Shown here piece by piece: positions 5,993 to 14,414 of a DNA stretch of 14,417 bases. The DNA is from Opitutia bacterium UBA3151. Lineage in GTDB: Bacteria; Verrucomicrobiota; Verrucomicrobiia; Opitutales; Seribacteraceae. The stretch's first letter is position 1. Each line of letters opens with the position of its first letter. A program made the translations under genes and the position numbers. The notes below the pieces were generated by a model, which saw only the letters and a list, made by a program, of their open reading frames with translations, made no database searches and had not been told where the DNA came from. Location: the NCBI GenBank assembly GCA_002364975.1, contig DEYT01000011.1:30855-45271 (forward strand), read 5' to 3'.

Positions 5993-7498
5993 ATGAAATC
6001 TGAAAACAATTTACTAGAGGAGATCGTATCGCTCTCAAAACGCAAGGGCTTTGTCTTTCAATCATCTGAAATTTATGGAGGATTAAATGGCTTTTTTGAC
6101 TACGGACCTCTAGGGGTCGAATTAAGAAAAAATATTAAGGACGCATGGTGGGAAGATATGGTCAGGCGGAGGGATGATGTTATCGGATTAGATTCCTCCA
6201 TCATTATGAACCCGAAAATCTGGAAGGCATCTGGCCACATTGATGGTTTCACTGATCCAATGGTTGACTGCAAAGAATCAAAAATGCGCTATCGGGCTGA
6301 CCAACTTTTTGCCGCTGAAGTATTGGTTGATGGAGAAAGCTTAGGTTGGGTGTCCCTGCTTGAGTCCGAAAATATGCAATCAGTTGCACAAGAGCAGGCG
6401 GAAAATAAGAAAAGGAAAGAATCTAAACAAGGAGAGCTCCAAGATTTAATCCTTAAACCCTATGATGAACTTACTGACAATGAGCAATTGCTGGTGCCAT
6501 CCCCAGCTACAGGAAAAGTAGGTTCTCTCACTCCTCCTAGGGAATTTAATATGATGTTTGAAACCCATGTCGGTGCTTTGAGAGATGGCTCATCAAAATG
6601 TTACTTACGACCAGAGACTGCTCAGGGTATATTTGCGAATTTTAAAAATATTGTTGATACAGGAAGAGTTAAAGTTCCTTTCGGAATTGCTCAGATTGGT
6701 AAAGCTTTTAGAAATGAGATTACTCCACGAAATTTTATATTTCGTTCTAGAGAATTTGAGCAAATGGAAATAGAGTATTTTATTCCACCCGGAGAATCAG
6801 AGTGGCAAAGGCATCATCAAGAATGGATTAATGTAAGAAAATCTTGGTTCTCAAGCATTGGACTCACTAAAGATTGCCTAGGAGAAGAAGTGCATCCTCA
6901 AAATAAGTTGGCACACTATGCCCGTGCTTGCACCGATATAACTTACAAATTTCCTTTCGGGGAGCACGAACTCGAAGGAATTGCAGCAAGAGGGAACTTT
7001 GATCTAACTCAACACCAAGAACATTCGGGTAAATCACTTGAGTACTTCGACGAGAATCTGAAAGAGAAATACTTACCTCATGTGATTGAGCCAAGTTTGG
7101 GAGTGGACCGCACTTTTCTCGCCGTTCTTTGCTCCGCTTTCTCCGTCGATGAAATCGATGGGGAAAAAAGAACTGTATTACGATTCCATCCTCGGGTTGC
7201 CCCCATTAAGGCAGGAATTTTTCCTCTGGTTAAAAATAAGCCTGAACTGGTTGAAGTCGCTAAAAAGTTATATGAAAGGCTCCAGCGAAAATGGAATGTT
7301 GTTTATGACCAGAGTGGTGCAATAGGCCGAAGGTATCGCAGGATTGATGAGTCTGGGGTTCCTTTTGGAATCACCGTAGATTTCGAATCGCTAGAGGGGG
7401 ATGGCTCCTTTACGGTTAGAGACAGAGATTCGACGGAGCAGGTGCGCATGTCTGAAGAGGAACTTTTGCTTCATATGGACGAAAGAATTAACCCTTAA
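5993..7498 (+). CDS. glyS: Glycyl-tRNA synthetase, single-chain (alpha2) type
   Basis: Class II aminoacyl-tRNA synthetase that charges tRNA-Gly; homodimeric form, unlike the two-subunit GlyQ/GlyS of many bacteria. The ATG at 5993 gives 501 residues and the usual N-terminus (LLEEIVSLSKRKGFVFQSSEIYGG). An in-frame TTG at 5948 would add 15 atypical residues and is rejected. Visible: substrate-binding RPETAQGIF (206-214), motif 2 FRNEITPRNFIFRSREFEQMEIEYF (239-263), motif 3 EPSLGVDR (366-373) and the anticodon-binding domain (about 398-490). The usual zinc knuckle is degraded: DCKxC reads DCKES (92-96) and CPxCG reads SPATG (170-174). A charged, lysine-rich stretch lies at 128-160. It is the only plus-strand gene, and its stop interlocks with that of recJ. 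Confidence 0.97.
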   Translation: MKSENNLLEEIVSLSKRKGFVFQSSEIYGGLNGFFDYGPLGVELRKNIKDAWWEDMVRRRDDVIGLDSSIIMNPKIWKASGHIDGFTDPMVDCKESKMRYRADQLFAAEVLVDGESLGWVSLLESENMQSVAQEQAENKKRKESKQGELQDLILKPYDELTDNEQLLVPSPATGKVGSLTPPREFNMMFETHVGALRDGSSKCYLRPETAQGIFANFKNIVDTGRVKVPFGIAQIGKAFRNEITPRNFIFRSREFEQMEIEYFIPPGESEWQRHHQEWINVRKSWFSSIGLTKDCLGEEVHPQNKLAHYARACTDITYKFPFGEHELEGIAARGNFDLTQHQEHSGKSLEYFDENLKEKYLPHVIEPSLGVDRTFLAVLCSAFSVDEIDGEKRTVLRFHPRVAPIKAGIFPLVKNKPELVEVAKKLYERLQRKWNVVYDQSGAIGRRYRRIDESGVPFGITVDFESLEGDGSFTVRDRDSTEQVRMSEEELLLHMDERINP

Positions 7499-9216
7499 AT
7501 ACTTTCGCTGAGCCTCCAGTCAATTAAACTCATTTGCGGAGTCTGTTGATTGTTCCAGCGATTCCATCGGAGTTTAAAAGCGAAGTCTAATTTTTGATGA
7601 GTGGGTGGCATTCGATCGCTCATATTCCATGCAATTCCAGAGATTGATTCTCTGGAATTTTCAATTTTAAATTGGAAGTGATCACCATTTCCTACTTTCC
7701 TTGGATTTGAGCGGAGCTCAAATTTTTTCAGTGCGAAGACTGGTTCAGGATTATCTTGTCCGAAAGGTCCTAACTTATTTACTATATGTAGAAGGTCATC
7801 ATTTATCTCACTTAAGCTAAGCGTACAATCAATTTTGATACTAGGCTCGTTATCAACACCGGGGGACTTATCTTCTATATAAGTTAGAAATGCCTCCTCA
7901 AAAAGTTTGACTTTACTCTCATCAACGCTGAGACCAACTGCTGCAGGATGACCTCCCCAGTGCTCTAAAAATTCCTCGCAAGAGAGTAGTGCACTCACAA
8001 GGTTTGTACCCTTAATTCCCCGACCTGAACCCTTATATTTACCTTTCTCGAACGCAAGGACTAGACAAGGTTTATTGAGAGTATTAGAAAGCTTTCCGGC
8101 AACAATACCTACCACCCCGGGGTTCCATTCGCTGCCTTGTCCAGTAATGACAGCTGCCTTTCGAGATGCGAATTTTGTTTCCGCTTGATCAAGTGCTTGT
8201 TCAGTTAATTTAGTCTCAATAAGCTTCCTTTCCTCATTATATTCATTGGTTATATGGGCCAATTTTGAAGCTTCTTCAGAATTTTTAGTAAGAAGTAGCT
8301 CCGCAGCAATTTCAGGTCTGTCCAATCTACCGCATGCGTTGATTCTAGGAGCGATTCGAAAGGTAATATCTTCTGAGTCAAAAGGAAATCGGGTGTCCAG
8401 ATTTGCCAGCTTTAAAAGTGATCTCAATCCAACTTCTGGATTATTCCGTAAATGTTTCAGGCCATATTTTGCTAAAATTCTATTTTCACCCCTTAAGGGA
8501 ACCATATCCGCAAGAGTTCCAATTGCTGCAAGAGGAAGGAAATCTTTAGGGCTGATTTCAAACGCGGTTTTATACTTAGCTTCTCTTAGGAACTTTATGA
8601 TGCCATGAACGAGTTTAAAGCAAAGTCCAGCAGTACAGAGGTTTGACCATTGGTTTTCAGTTTCTTGGAGATGGGGATTGATAATGGTGGAGTTCTGATG
8701 GATTTCACCCTTGGCCTTGTGGTGATCTACCACAACAAGATCAATGTTTTTATTTTGTAAAAAGTCCGCCTCTTCCCATGAGTTCGTGCCGCAATCCAAA
8801 GCTAAAATTAAACTGAATTCATTTTGCTTCATCCCCCGCTGTAGTACTTCCTTAGTGAGCCCATAACCTTCAGTCTGGCGATGTGGAATTACATATTTTG
8901 CTTCAATACCAAAAGCCGACAAAACTTTTATTATTATGACGGTGGAAGAGATCCCATCAACATCATAATCTCCAACAATGAGAATATTCTCCTTTTTTTC
9001 AATCGCATCGCAGATTCGGATAGTTGCACACTTTAAATTTGGAATTTCATAAGGGTCCTCAAGAAGTGCAAGCTTGGGTTTGAGGAAGAATTCTGCGTCC
9101 AATTGCGATTCAATTCCCCTAGAAAGAAGAAGCTTTGCGAGGAACTCAGAGATGCCAAAGCATTTACAAAGTTCTATTATATTCTTTTCGCAATAGTGCT
9201 CTTCAGTCCAGAGCAT
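7495..9216 (-). CDS. recJ: Single-stranded-DNA-specific exonuclease RecJ
   Basis: 5'-to-3' exonuclease on single-stranded DNA, used in recombinational and mismatch repair. The 573-residue product is full length and carries the DHH phosphoesterase motifs: DYDVDG (83-88), LALDCGTN (138-145), VVDHHKAKG (162-170) and AIGTLADMVPL (231-241), with RINACGRLD at 291-299. The DHHA1 domain follows (about 355-435) with SGRG (397-400) and GGHPAAVG (421-428), then a C-terminal OB-type domain with LGPFGQDNPEPVF. The metal-binding Asp and His residues are all present. It lies 36 nt after secDF, probably in the same transcript, as I recall for chlamydial genomes. It converges on glyS with shared stop-codon bases and no visible terminator. 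Confidence 0.97.
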   Translation of the reverse strand: MLWTEEHYCEKNIIELCKCFGISEFLAKLLLSRGIESQLDAEFFLKPKLALLEDPYEIPNLKCATIRICDAIEKKENILIVGDYDVDGISSTVIIIKVLSAFGIEAKYVIPHRQTEGYGLTKEVLQRGMKQNEFSLILALDCGTNSWEEADFLQNKNIDLVVVDHHKAKGEIHQNSTIINPHLQETENQWSNLCTAGLCFKLVHGIIKFLREAKYKTAFEISPKDFLPLAAIGTLADMVPLRGENRILAKYGLKHLRNNPEVGLRSLLKLANLDTRFPFDSEDITFRIAPRINACGRLDRPEIAAELLLTKNSEEASKLAHITNEYNEERKLIETKLTEQALDQAETKFASRKAAVITGQGSEWNPGVVGIVAGKLSNTLNKPCLVLAFEKGKYKGSGRGIKGTNLVSALLSCEEFLEHWGGHPAAVGLSVDESKVKLFEEAFLTYIEDKSPGVDNEPSIKIDCTLSLSEINDDLLHIVNKLGPFGQDNPEPVFALKKFELRSNPRKVGNGDHFQFKIENSRESISGIAWNMSDRMPPTHQKLDFAFKLRWNRWNNQQTPQMSLIDWRLSESI

Positions 9217-9252
9217 CGTAACTATAAATAGAAAGGTTTGATAGAAAACAAA

Positions 9253-11937
9253 TTATTTTGTGGTGGATGTCTGCCAATCGTACTTGGGCAAAATTTCATT
9301 ATCCTCAACATGTTTTCTATCTCCATTATGCCAGAAATAGAAAATAGGACTGGCAATAAAGATGGAAGAAAAAGTTCCCGTTATAATTCCAATAACAAAC
9401 ACAAATGCGAAATCATTGATTATTCCAGCTCCGAATATCCATAGGGAAATAGCGGCAAGAAGGGTAGTGAAACTAGTCAGAATAGATCTAGAAAGTACGC
9501 GGTTAATCGCAATCAAAATAATCTTTTGGAGACCAGTCACTGGATTCAGTTCTAATTCTTCTCGGATCCTATCAAAAACTACAATCGTATCGTTTATTGA
9601 ATAGCCAACGATCATTAAAATGGATGCGAGCATGGGTGCCGTGAATTGACCTGAACAAATAACGCCATCCGAAATGCTACCAAATAGAACGAAAAGACCA
9701 ACGGTCATTAGGATATCATGTATGGTAGCAACCACCGCTCCAATGGCGTATCCCATTTCGAACCTAACTGCTACATAAAAAAGGATTCCGAATAAGGCGA
9801 CAATTACAGATAATATCGCATCGTTTTTAATCTCATTACTCACGGATGCACCAATATTGCTTAAACCTTCTTCTTGCATGTTTGCATCAGGAAAACTTGA
9901 GTTTATCAGATCGAGAGCAGTTCTAGAATTTCCGAGTTCCGTTTGAAGAACCAATTTCTTGCTCTGTTCGCCAGATCCAATCTCTGACCTGTAGACATGC
10001 TGAACTTCTCCGGTTGCTTGTGATTCTTTAAATAAAACATCAAGCTCTGAAGAAGCAATTTCTTCGGAAAAGGATGCTACGATTTCCTCCCCACCTCGAA
10101 AATCAATCCCCAGAATTTGATCTTTTTGAATGTATATCGCAAGGCAACCAACAAGCACAATGAACCAAGAAACCAAAAATGCAGGTATCCTAAACTTGTG
10201 AAAATCGATTTCAGCCTTCTGCTTTTGCTTCTCAATTTTAGCAAGGCTGATGAGATTTTGAACACCTAATTGCAATAAAATATTTAATAATAGTCGACTG
10301 ATAAATAAAGCACAGAAAACAGAGGTAATGATACCTATGGCAAGGGTAATACCAAAACCTTTTACTGGCCCGGTGCCCAACCATATCAAAATAGTTGCAG
10401 TAATAAGAGTAGTAAGGTTAGCGTCAATGATAGTAGAGAATGCCTTAGCGTAGCCGCCTTCGACCGCATTTTCAGCACTTTTACCTGCCTTTAGTTCTTC
10501 ACGAATTCTCTCAAATATTAAGATATTTGCATCCACTGCCATTCCAAGTGTTAAAACTAAAGCCGCCATTCCAGGTAATGTAAAAGTAGCTTGAAACAGA
10601 CCGGCTAGGACTGCGACAACCAACAGGATGTTGGTTGCGACCGAGAGAACCGCAACCCCACCTCCAGATTTATACCAAACGAGCATGAAAATAATGATCG
10701 CAACCGCCCCAAGAATGCAGGCATTGGTACTGCTTTCCAAAGCACCCGATGCAAGGGTAGGGGAAACTTCATATTTCTCACCTATTTCTAAAGAAACTTT
10801 TAATGGATTGTTCAAAATATCAGCAAGCATTTTGGCTTCACGAGCGCTGAAGTTTCCACTGATCACAGCACTTCCCCCATCGATTCGAGCCTTAACTGTC
10901 GGAGCACTCTCGAGTTGTTTATCAAGTACGATAGCAAGTCGCCCAAGTGCCCCCGTTGAAGGATCATTCATCTGAGCAATTTCCCCCGTGAGGTTAGCAA
11001 ATTCATTTCCTCCTTCAGTTGTGAAATCAAGTCCCACCTCCCAGCCTCCCATTTGATCTTGGCGAGGATATGCTTCTTGAATAATTTCACCATCAGCAGA
11101 GGAGAGCCTCCTGACCCATACAGGTTGTTCGTTTGCTTGAGCGTCGTCAGGTAGCATTGCAACAAAGGGAATCCCTTCGTCATCGGTCCATTCCTCACCT
11201 TCTTGAATTGGGATAGGAGCATCAGCTCTTACATTAACGATTCGAAACTCAAGCTTTGCTGGCTTTTGTAGCTCTTCGATTAAACTTGGATCTTGTTTTG
11301 TGGTCGTATCCGGTATTTGAATTTCAATTGAGCGATCCCCTTTCTGACGAACCATGGTTTCTGCAACTCCGAAAGCATTGAGTCGCTCGTTCATAATCTC
11401 AACAACCTTATCCATGGGACTTGCTCCAATTGGAAAATTTTCATCAAGGTTTTGATTCGCGTCAGCAATTTCCATGGTAAAAGCAATCCCTCCTCTTAAA
11501 TCTAATCCCTTCTTGATTGCAGCTTGTGAATTACGAAGTAGAGTTCTTAAAACCAAGTCGTTTCTTTTGTCTCGATCCTTGACATGACTGGTACGTATAC
11601 CGGGTTTAATGAGGAAGGGTGCAAGCCTTGACGTGACGGTACCAAGTACTCCAATTGGTGGCTTAAAATATGCAGAGTAATCCAATCGGTTTCTTTTGCC
11701 GTAAGACCTTAGAGCACCATAATCGATTTCTGATCCTTCGGGCATTTGACTTTTAATGGTTTCGATAACTTCTGCGAAAGTTTCGTGACCAATATGATTG
11801 GATGCATTAGCTTCGGAGGTTACCTGACCCGACGCGTAATCTGCTAAATTACGGTCATCGAGGGGAGAAACAAGAGATATGCTGACTAAAACGAGAAAAA
11901 GGGTAATACCCAATCTCCAAATGGTTGATCTATTCAT
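9253..11937 (-). CDS. secDF: Fused Sec translocon accessory subunit SecDF
   Basis: Inner-membrane RND-type protein that uses the proton gradient to pull secreted proteins through SecYEG. In 894 residues SecD and SecF are fused. SecD part: TM1 (about 8-25), GLDLRGG (144-150), the P1 periplasmic domain with DFTTEGGNEFANLT (304-317), and TM2-6 (about 402-560) including LGMAVDANILIFERIREE (464-481) with proton-relay Asp469. SecF part: TM (about 583-603), GIDFRGGEE (610-618) and TM segments from about 706, including SINDTIVVFDRIREE (780-794). The stretch between TM1 and DLRGG is about 120 residues, longer than I recall for E. coli SecD. It follows yajC by 50 nt and precedes recJ by 36 nt. Confidence 0.97.
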   Translation of the reverse strand: MNRSTIWRLGITLFLVLVSISLVSPLDDRNLADYASGQVTSEANASNHIGHETFAEVIETIKSQMPEGSEIDYGALRSYGKRNRLDYSAYFKPPIGVLGTVTSRLAPFLIKPGIRTSHVKDRDKRNDLVLRTLLRNSQAAIKKGLDLRGGIAFTMEIADANQNLDENFPIGASPMDKVVEIMNERLNAFGVAETMVRQKGDRSIEIQIPDTTTKQDPSLIEELQKPAKLEFRIVNVRADAPIPIQEGEEWTDDEGIPFVAMLPDDAQANEQPVWVRRLSSADGEIIQEAYPRQDQMGGWEVGLDFTTEGGNEFANLTGEIAQMNDPSTGALGRLAIVLDKQLESAPTVKARIDGGSAVISGNFSAREAKMLADILNNPLKVSLEIGEKYEVSPTLASGALESSTNACILGAVAIIIFMLVWYKSGGGVAVLSVATNILLVVAVLAGLFQATFTLPGMAALVLTLGMAVDANILIFERIREELKAGKSAENAVEGGYAKAFSTIIDANLTTLITATILIWLGTGPVKGFGITLAIGIITSVFCALFISRLLLNILLQLGVQNLISLAKIEKQKQKAEIDFHKFRIPAFLVSWFIVLVGCLAIYIQKDQILGIDFRGGEEIVASFSEEIASSELDVLFKESQATGEVQHVYRSEIGSGEQSKKLVLQTELGNSRTALDLINSSFPDANMQEEGLSNIGASVSNEIKNDAILSVIVALFGILFYVAVRFEMGYAIGAVVATIHDILMTVGLFVLFGSISDGVICSGQFTAPMLASILMIVGYSINDTIVVFDRIREELELNPVTGLQKIILIAINRVLSRSILTSFTTLLAAISLWIFGAGIINDFAFVFVIGIITGTFSSIFIASPIFYFWHNGDRKHVEDNEILPKYDWQTSTTK

Positions 11938-11951
11938 AAATCTGGGCTGTT

Positions 11952-11976
11952 AAAAAAATCAAATGTATCAATTTGA
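11952..11976 (-). terminator. Weak hairpin plus T-run between yajC and secDF
   Basis: On the minus strand TCAAAT and ATTTGA (6-bp perfect stem, 6-nt loop) are followed directly by seven T. The stem has a single G-C pair, so it would be at best a leaky attenuator lowering secDF relative to yajC. It may be chance in AT-rich DNA. Confidence 0.25.
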
Positions 11977-11987
11977 ATAAGTAGAAA

Positions 11988-12320
11988 TTAATCTACTTTT
12001 GCGGATATACAATCTTTAGCCATTTCAACTTTAACATTTTCAGAGATCCGGATTACAAAACAGTCATTCTTGATTCCGGTAATAGTGCCAAACAAACCAC
12101 CAACCGTTTTTACTTTTGTTCCTTTTTCTAAGGCATCGATCATTTTTTGATGATCTTTTTGCTTTTTTCTCCCTGGTGCAATGATGAGGAAATAAAAAGC
12201 GATACCCATTACTAAAAATGGCAATAAGCCTTGAAGTATGCCCCCGGATCCCGGTTGTGCACCAGAACCTGACATGGCTAAAGATATGTTCGAGAAAATT
12301 GTAGAAGTGCTTAAAATCAT
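11988..12320 (-). CDS. yajC: Preprotein translocase subunit YajC
   Basis: Small inner-membrane partner of the SecDF complex. The 110-residue product has a Gly/Ser-rich N-terminus (16-27), one transmembrane helix (about 30-48), then the typical cytoplasmic YajC domain: APGRKKQKDHQKMIDALEKG (48-67) and KVKTVGGLFGTITGI (69-83). The first 15 residues are extra relative to a start at Met16; either ATG could be used and neither has a Shine-Dalgarno. Its place immediately before secDF is the conserved bacterial order and supports the call. Confidence 0.94.
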   Translation of the reverse strand: MILSTSTIFSNISLAMSGSGAQPGSGGILQGLLPFLVMGIAFYFLIIAPGRKKQKDHQKMIDALEKGTKVKTVGGLFGTITGIKNDCFVIRISENVKVEMAKDCISAKVD

Positions 12321-12323
12321 AAC

Positions 12324-12346
12324 AAAAAAAGGTTTATCAAAACCCT
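12324..12346 (-). terminator. Hairpin with T-run abutting the yajC start
   Basis: On the minus strand AGGGTTT and AAACCTT pair as a 7-bp stem with one G-T pair and a 4-nt TGAT loop; the T-run (12330-12324) ends three bases before the yajC ATG. It could terminate the DUF445 transcript or act as an attenuator in the yajC leader. The stem is only moderately stable. Confidence 0.4.
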
Positions 12347-12400
12347 AAAACAGAAATTTTGCAAGCCTTGAAGAATTGCTTAAAGCTAGTAGAAAGAAGT

Positions 12401-13066
12401 TTAAATAGATGTAGTTATTATTAATTGAACACAACCAATGAAAAAGCCAAGAACAGCTCCAACTAATTCTATAAATTTAAATTCTTTTTTCATGAGATTT
12501 ACTAGAAGTTTTTCTACTCGGTCGGAGGAGAACCCTTCAACTTTTTCACAAACCAACTCCTTTACATCCAACTCCTTTTCAAGCTTGTGACTCAATTCTT
12601 CAACGGATTCAGTTAGAAAGTCTTTGAGTTCACTTCTAAAAAGATTCGTGACCTTTTCAACCATTTCATCAGACAAAAACATCGATAACATTGGAAATGC
12701 GTGGACTAGTTTTTCTCGAATGGTCTTTTCAATTCTTTTACCAATTGCATCCATGCTTGCTTCGCTGGTTGCATTATCTCGAATTTTATTAGTGATTTGA
12801 TCCATTGAAAGCAATTCCTCTGCTACTAAAGTACCAAGTTTTACAGCTAATTGTTTTTGTCTTTTTGGAAATACACCTTGGAATTGAACGCCTCCAATTG
12901 AAATGGCTTGCCGAGGATGAAAAAGCATTTTAACCGCTAGATAATTGGTGATCCATCCAATGAGAGCAGCGAGTATCGGCAAGAGCCAAATAAATGAAGA
13001 AGCTTCTTCTTGCAGGGAGGCTAAAGTATGGATTTTAGGGTTAGAAATAAATGAAAACCAATTCAT
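12401..13066 (-). CDS. DUF445 family membrane protein (YheB-like)
   Basis: Member of the DUF445 family, whose biochemical role is not established. The 221-residue protein has the family layout: an N-terminal transmembrane helix (about 25-45) running into GWITNYLAVKMLFHP (37-51), the adjacent GVFPKRQKQLAVKLG (64-78), a long charged helical middle (about 80-190) likely to form a coiled coil, and a C-terminal transmembrane helix (about 198-218) in EFKFIELVGAVLGFFIG. At 221 residues it is on the short side for the family. It sits alone between the terminator after the helicase gene and the hairpin before yajC, so it may be transcribed on its own. No Shine-Dalgarno is visible. Confidence 0.85.
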   Translation of the reverse strand: MNWFSFISNPKIHTLASLQEEASSFIWLLPILAALIGWITNYLAVKMLFHPRQAISIGGVQFQGVFPKRQKQLAVKLGTLVAEELLSMDQITNKIRDNATSEASMDAIGKRIEKTIREKLVHAFPMLSMFLSDEMVEKVTNLFRSELKDFLTESVEELSHKLEKELDVKELVCEKVEGFSSDRVEKLLVNLMKKEFKFIELVGAVLGFFIGCVQLIITTSI

Positions 13067-13131
13067 TTTGAAAAGTTTACCAGTTTAAAATTAATAGCAT
13101 GCATGACTGGAATAAAAATCTTTCGATAAAC

Positions 13132-13154
13132 AAAAAAAGCCGCGAATGCGACTT
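13132..13154 (-). terminator. Intrinsic terminator of the RhlE-type helicase gene
   Basis: The minus strand reads AAGTCGC, loop ATTC, then GCGGCTT running into seven T (13138-13132). The 7-bp stem has four G-C pairs and one G-T pair. It lies 43 bp after the helicase stop and is the best terminator in the window. Confidence 0.85.
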
Positions 13155-13196
13155 CAATTTATTTTATGCGTTTCTTGAAAATTAAATCAATTCTTA

Positions 13197-14414
13197 CTAC
13201 CTTCTTCTCCTTGACCCAAATGATAATTTCTTTCCAAAGCCACGGTTTCTTTTTCGAGAAATATCAGGTGCAGTAGCGGTCAGAGTTCCTGGTTCATCAC
13301 GATATGCAAAATCATCAATAATTTTCCGATCTAAGGAATTACCTAAAAGCTTTTCAATAGACTCCACCAAGGGAAGCTCCTCAGGTTTGCACAGGGTAAA
13401 TGCTTCCCCCTCTGTTCTTGCTCTTCCCGTTCTTCCAATTCGGTGAATATAGTCTTCAGAGTGCTGAGGGACATCGTAGTTGATAACATGGGTTACATTC
13501 GAAATATCAAGCCCACGGGAAGCAACATCGGTTGCACACAAAATTTTAACATCACCTTTTTTAAAATCCTCTAAGGCACTGACTCGATCGCGCTGCTTCA
13601 AATCGGAATGTAAGACACGCACATTTCGACCGTGCTCGGTTAGCCATTGACTGATCTTATCCGTGCCTCTTCGAGTTTGAAAAAAGATGATTAAATTATC
13701 AAATTTGATATTTTTGAGAAGTGAAATCAATAGGTCAAACTTTTGAATTGCAGGAACTGGATACAAAGCGTGCCTGACGGTATCTGCAGCTGAAATCTTG
13801 ATGTCAATTTTTGCCTCAGCTGGGTTTTCCAAGGCCCAAGCAGATAGTCGTCGAACCGAGTCAGGAATGGTTGCAGAAAATAATAGTGTCTGTCTCGATT
13901 TGGGAGTTTTTTGGATAATTTTGGTGACATCTTCAATAAAGCCCATGTCAAGCATACGATCTACTTCATCTAGGATTAGAATTTCAATGTTTTGGAGGCT
14001 TAAATTTCTTTGACTGATGTGGTCTAATAATCTTCCCGGGGTCGCTACGATAACATCGGGCTCATTCTTTAGTTGGTCCAGTTGTTTTCCATATTTAACT
14101 CCTCCGTAGAGGAGTGCCATTCGTAGATCTAGAAACTTTCCATAAATTCGGAAATTTTCCTCGATTTGAATGGCAAGTTCTCTTGTGGGTGCAAGTGCTA
14201 ATGCTCGACAACCACCATGATTTCCCAACCTGTGAATGGCAGGTAACGCAAACGCAGCGGTTTTACCAGTACCAGTCTGGGCAGACCCAACTAAATCTCT
14301 CCCTTGAAGGATCGGAGGTATGGACATTTCTTGAATCGGGGTGGGTTTAATGTAACCAAGCTCTTCGATAGCTTTTAATATTTTAGGGTCTAGACCTAAT
14401 TCTGAAAAATTCAT
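13197..14414 (-). CDS. rhlE: DEAD-box ATP-dependent RNA helicase, RhlE type
   Basis: ATP-dependent RNA helicase, probably acting in ribosome assembly, RNA decay or cold adaptation. The 405-residue product has every core motif: PTPIQ (24-28), AQTGTGKT (45-52), PTRELA (76-81), TPGR (125-128), motif II as DEVD rather than DEAD (149-152), FSAT (179-182), IIFFQTRRG (242-250), ATDVASRGLDI (294-304) and HRIGRTGRA (324-332). The short basic tail (387-405, ending SRRRR) is typical of RhlE and likely binds RNA. The ATG at 14412-14414 gives the normal RhlE N-terminus (MNFSELGLDPKIL), so the gene is probably complete, although only three bases of upstream sequence are in the window. It is followed by an intrinsic terminator. 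Confidence 0.95.
   Translation of the reverse strand: MNFSELGLDPKILKAIEELGYIKPTPIQEMSIPPILQGRDLVGSAQTGTGKTAAFALPAIHRLGNHGGCRALALAPTRELAIQIEENFRIYGKFLDLRMALLYGGVKYGKQLDQLKNEPDVIVATPGRLLDHISQRNLSLQNIEILILDEVDRMLDMGFIEDVTKIIQKTPKSRQTLLFSATIPDSVRRLSAWALENPAEAKIDIKISAADTVRHALYPVPAIQKFDLLISLLKNIKFDNLIIFFQTRRGTDKISQWLTEHGRNVRVLHSDLKQRDRVSALEDFKKGDVKILCATDVASRGLDISNVTHVINYDVPQHSEDYIHRIGRTGRARTEGEAFTLCKPEELPLVESIEKLLGNSLDRKIIDDFAYRDEPGTLTATAPDISRKRNRGFGKKLSFGSRRRR

Noticed and set aside
8246..8608. 120-codon open frame on the plus strand within recJ
   Set aside because: It lies wholly antisense to well-conserved recJ motifs and its translation resembles no protein I know.
9238..9444. Plus-strand open frame covering the 3' end of secDF
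   Set aside because: It overlaps the secDF C-terminus and the recJ leader and looks like a shadow frame with no independent evidence.
10628..10975. 115-codon open frame on the plus strand within secDF
   Set aside because: It is antisense to conserved SecD coding sequence, with no start signals or family resemblance.
13104..13116. Short palindromic string GCATGCATG upstream of the DUF445 gene
   Set aside because: It is only a self-overlapping 6-bp palindrome (GCATGC/ATGCAT), too short to support as an operator.
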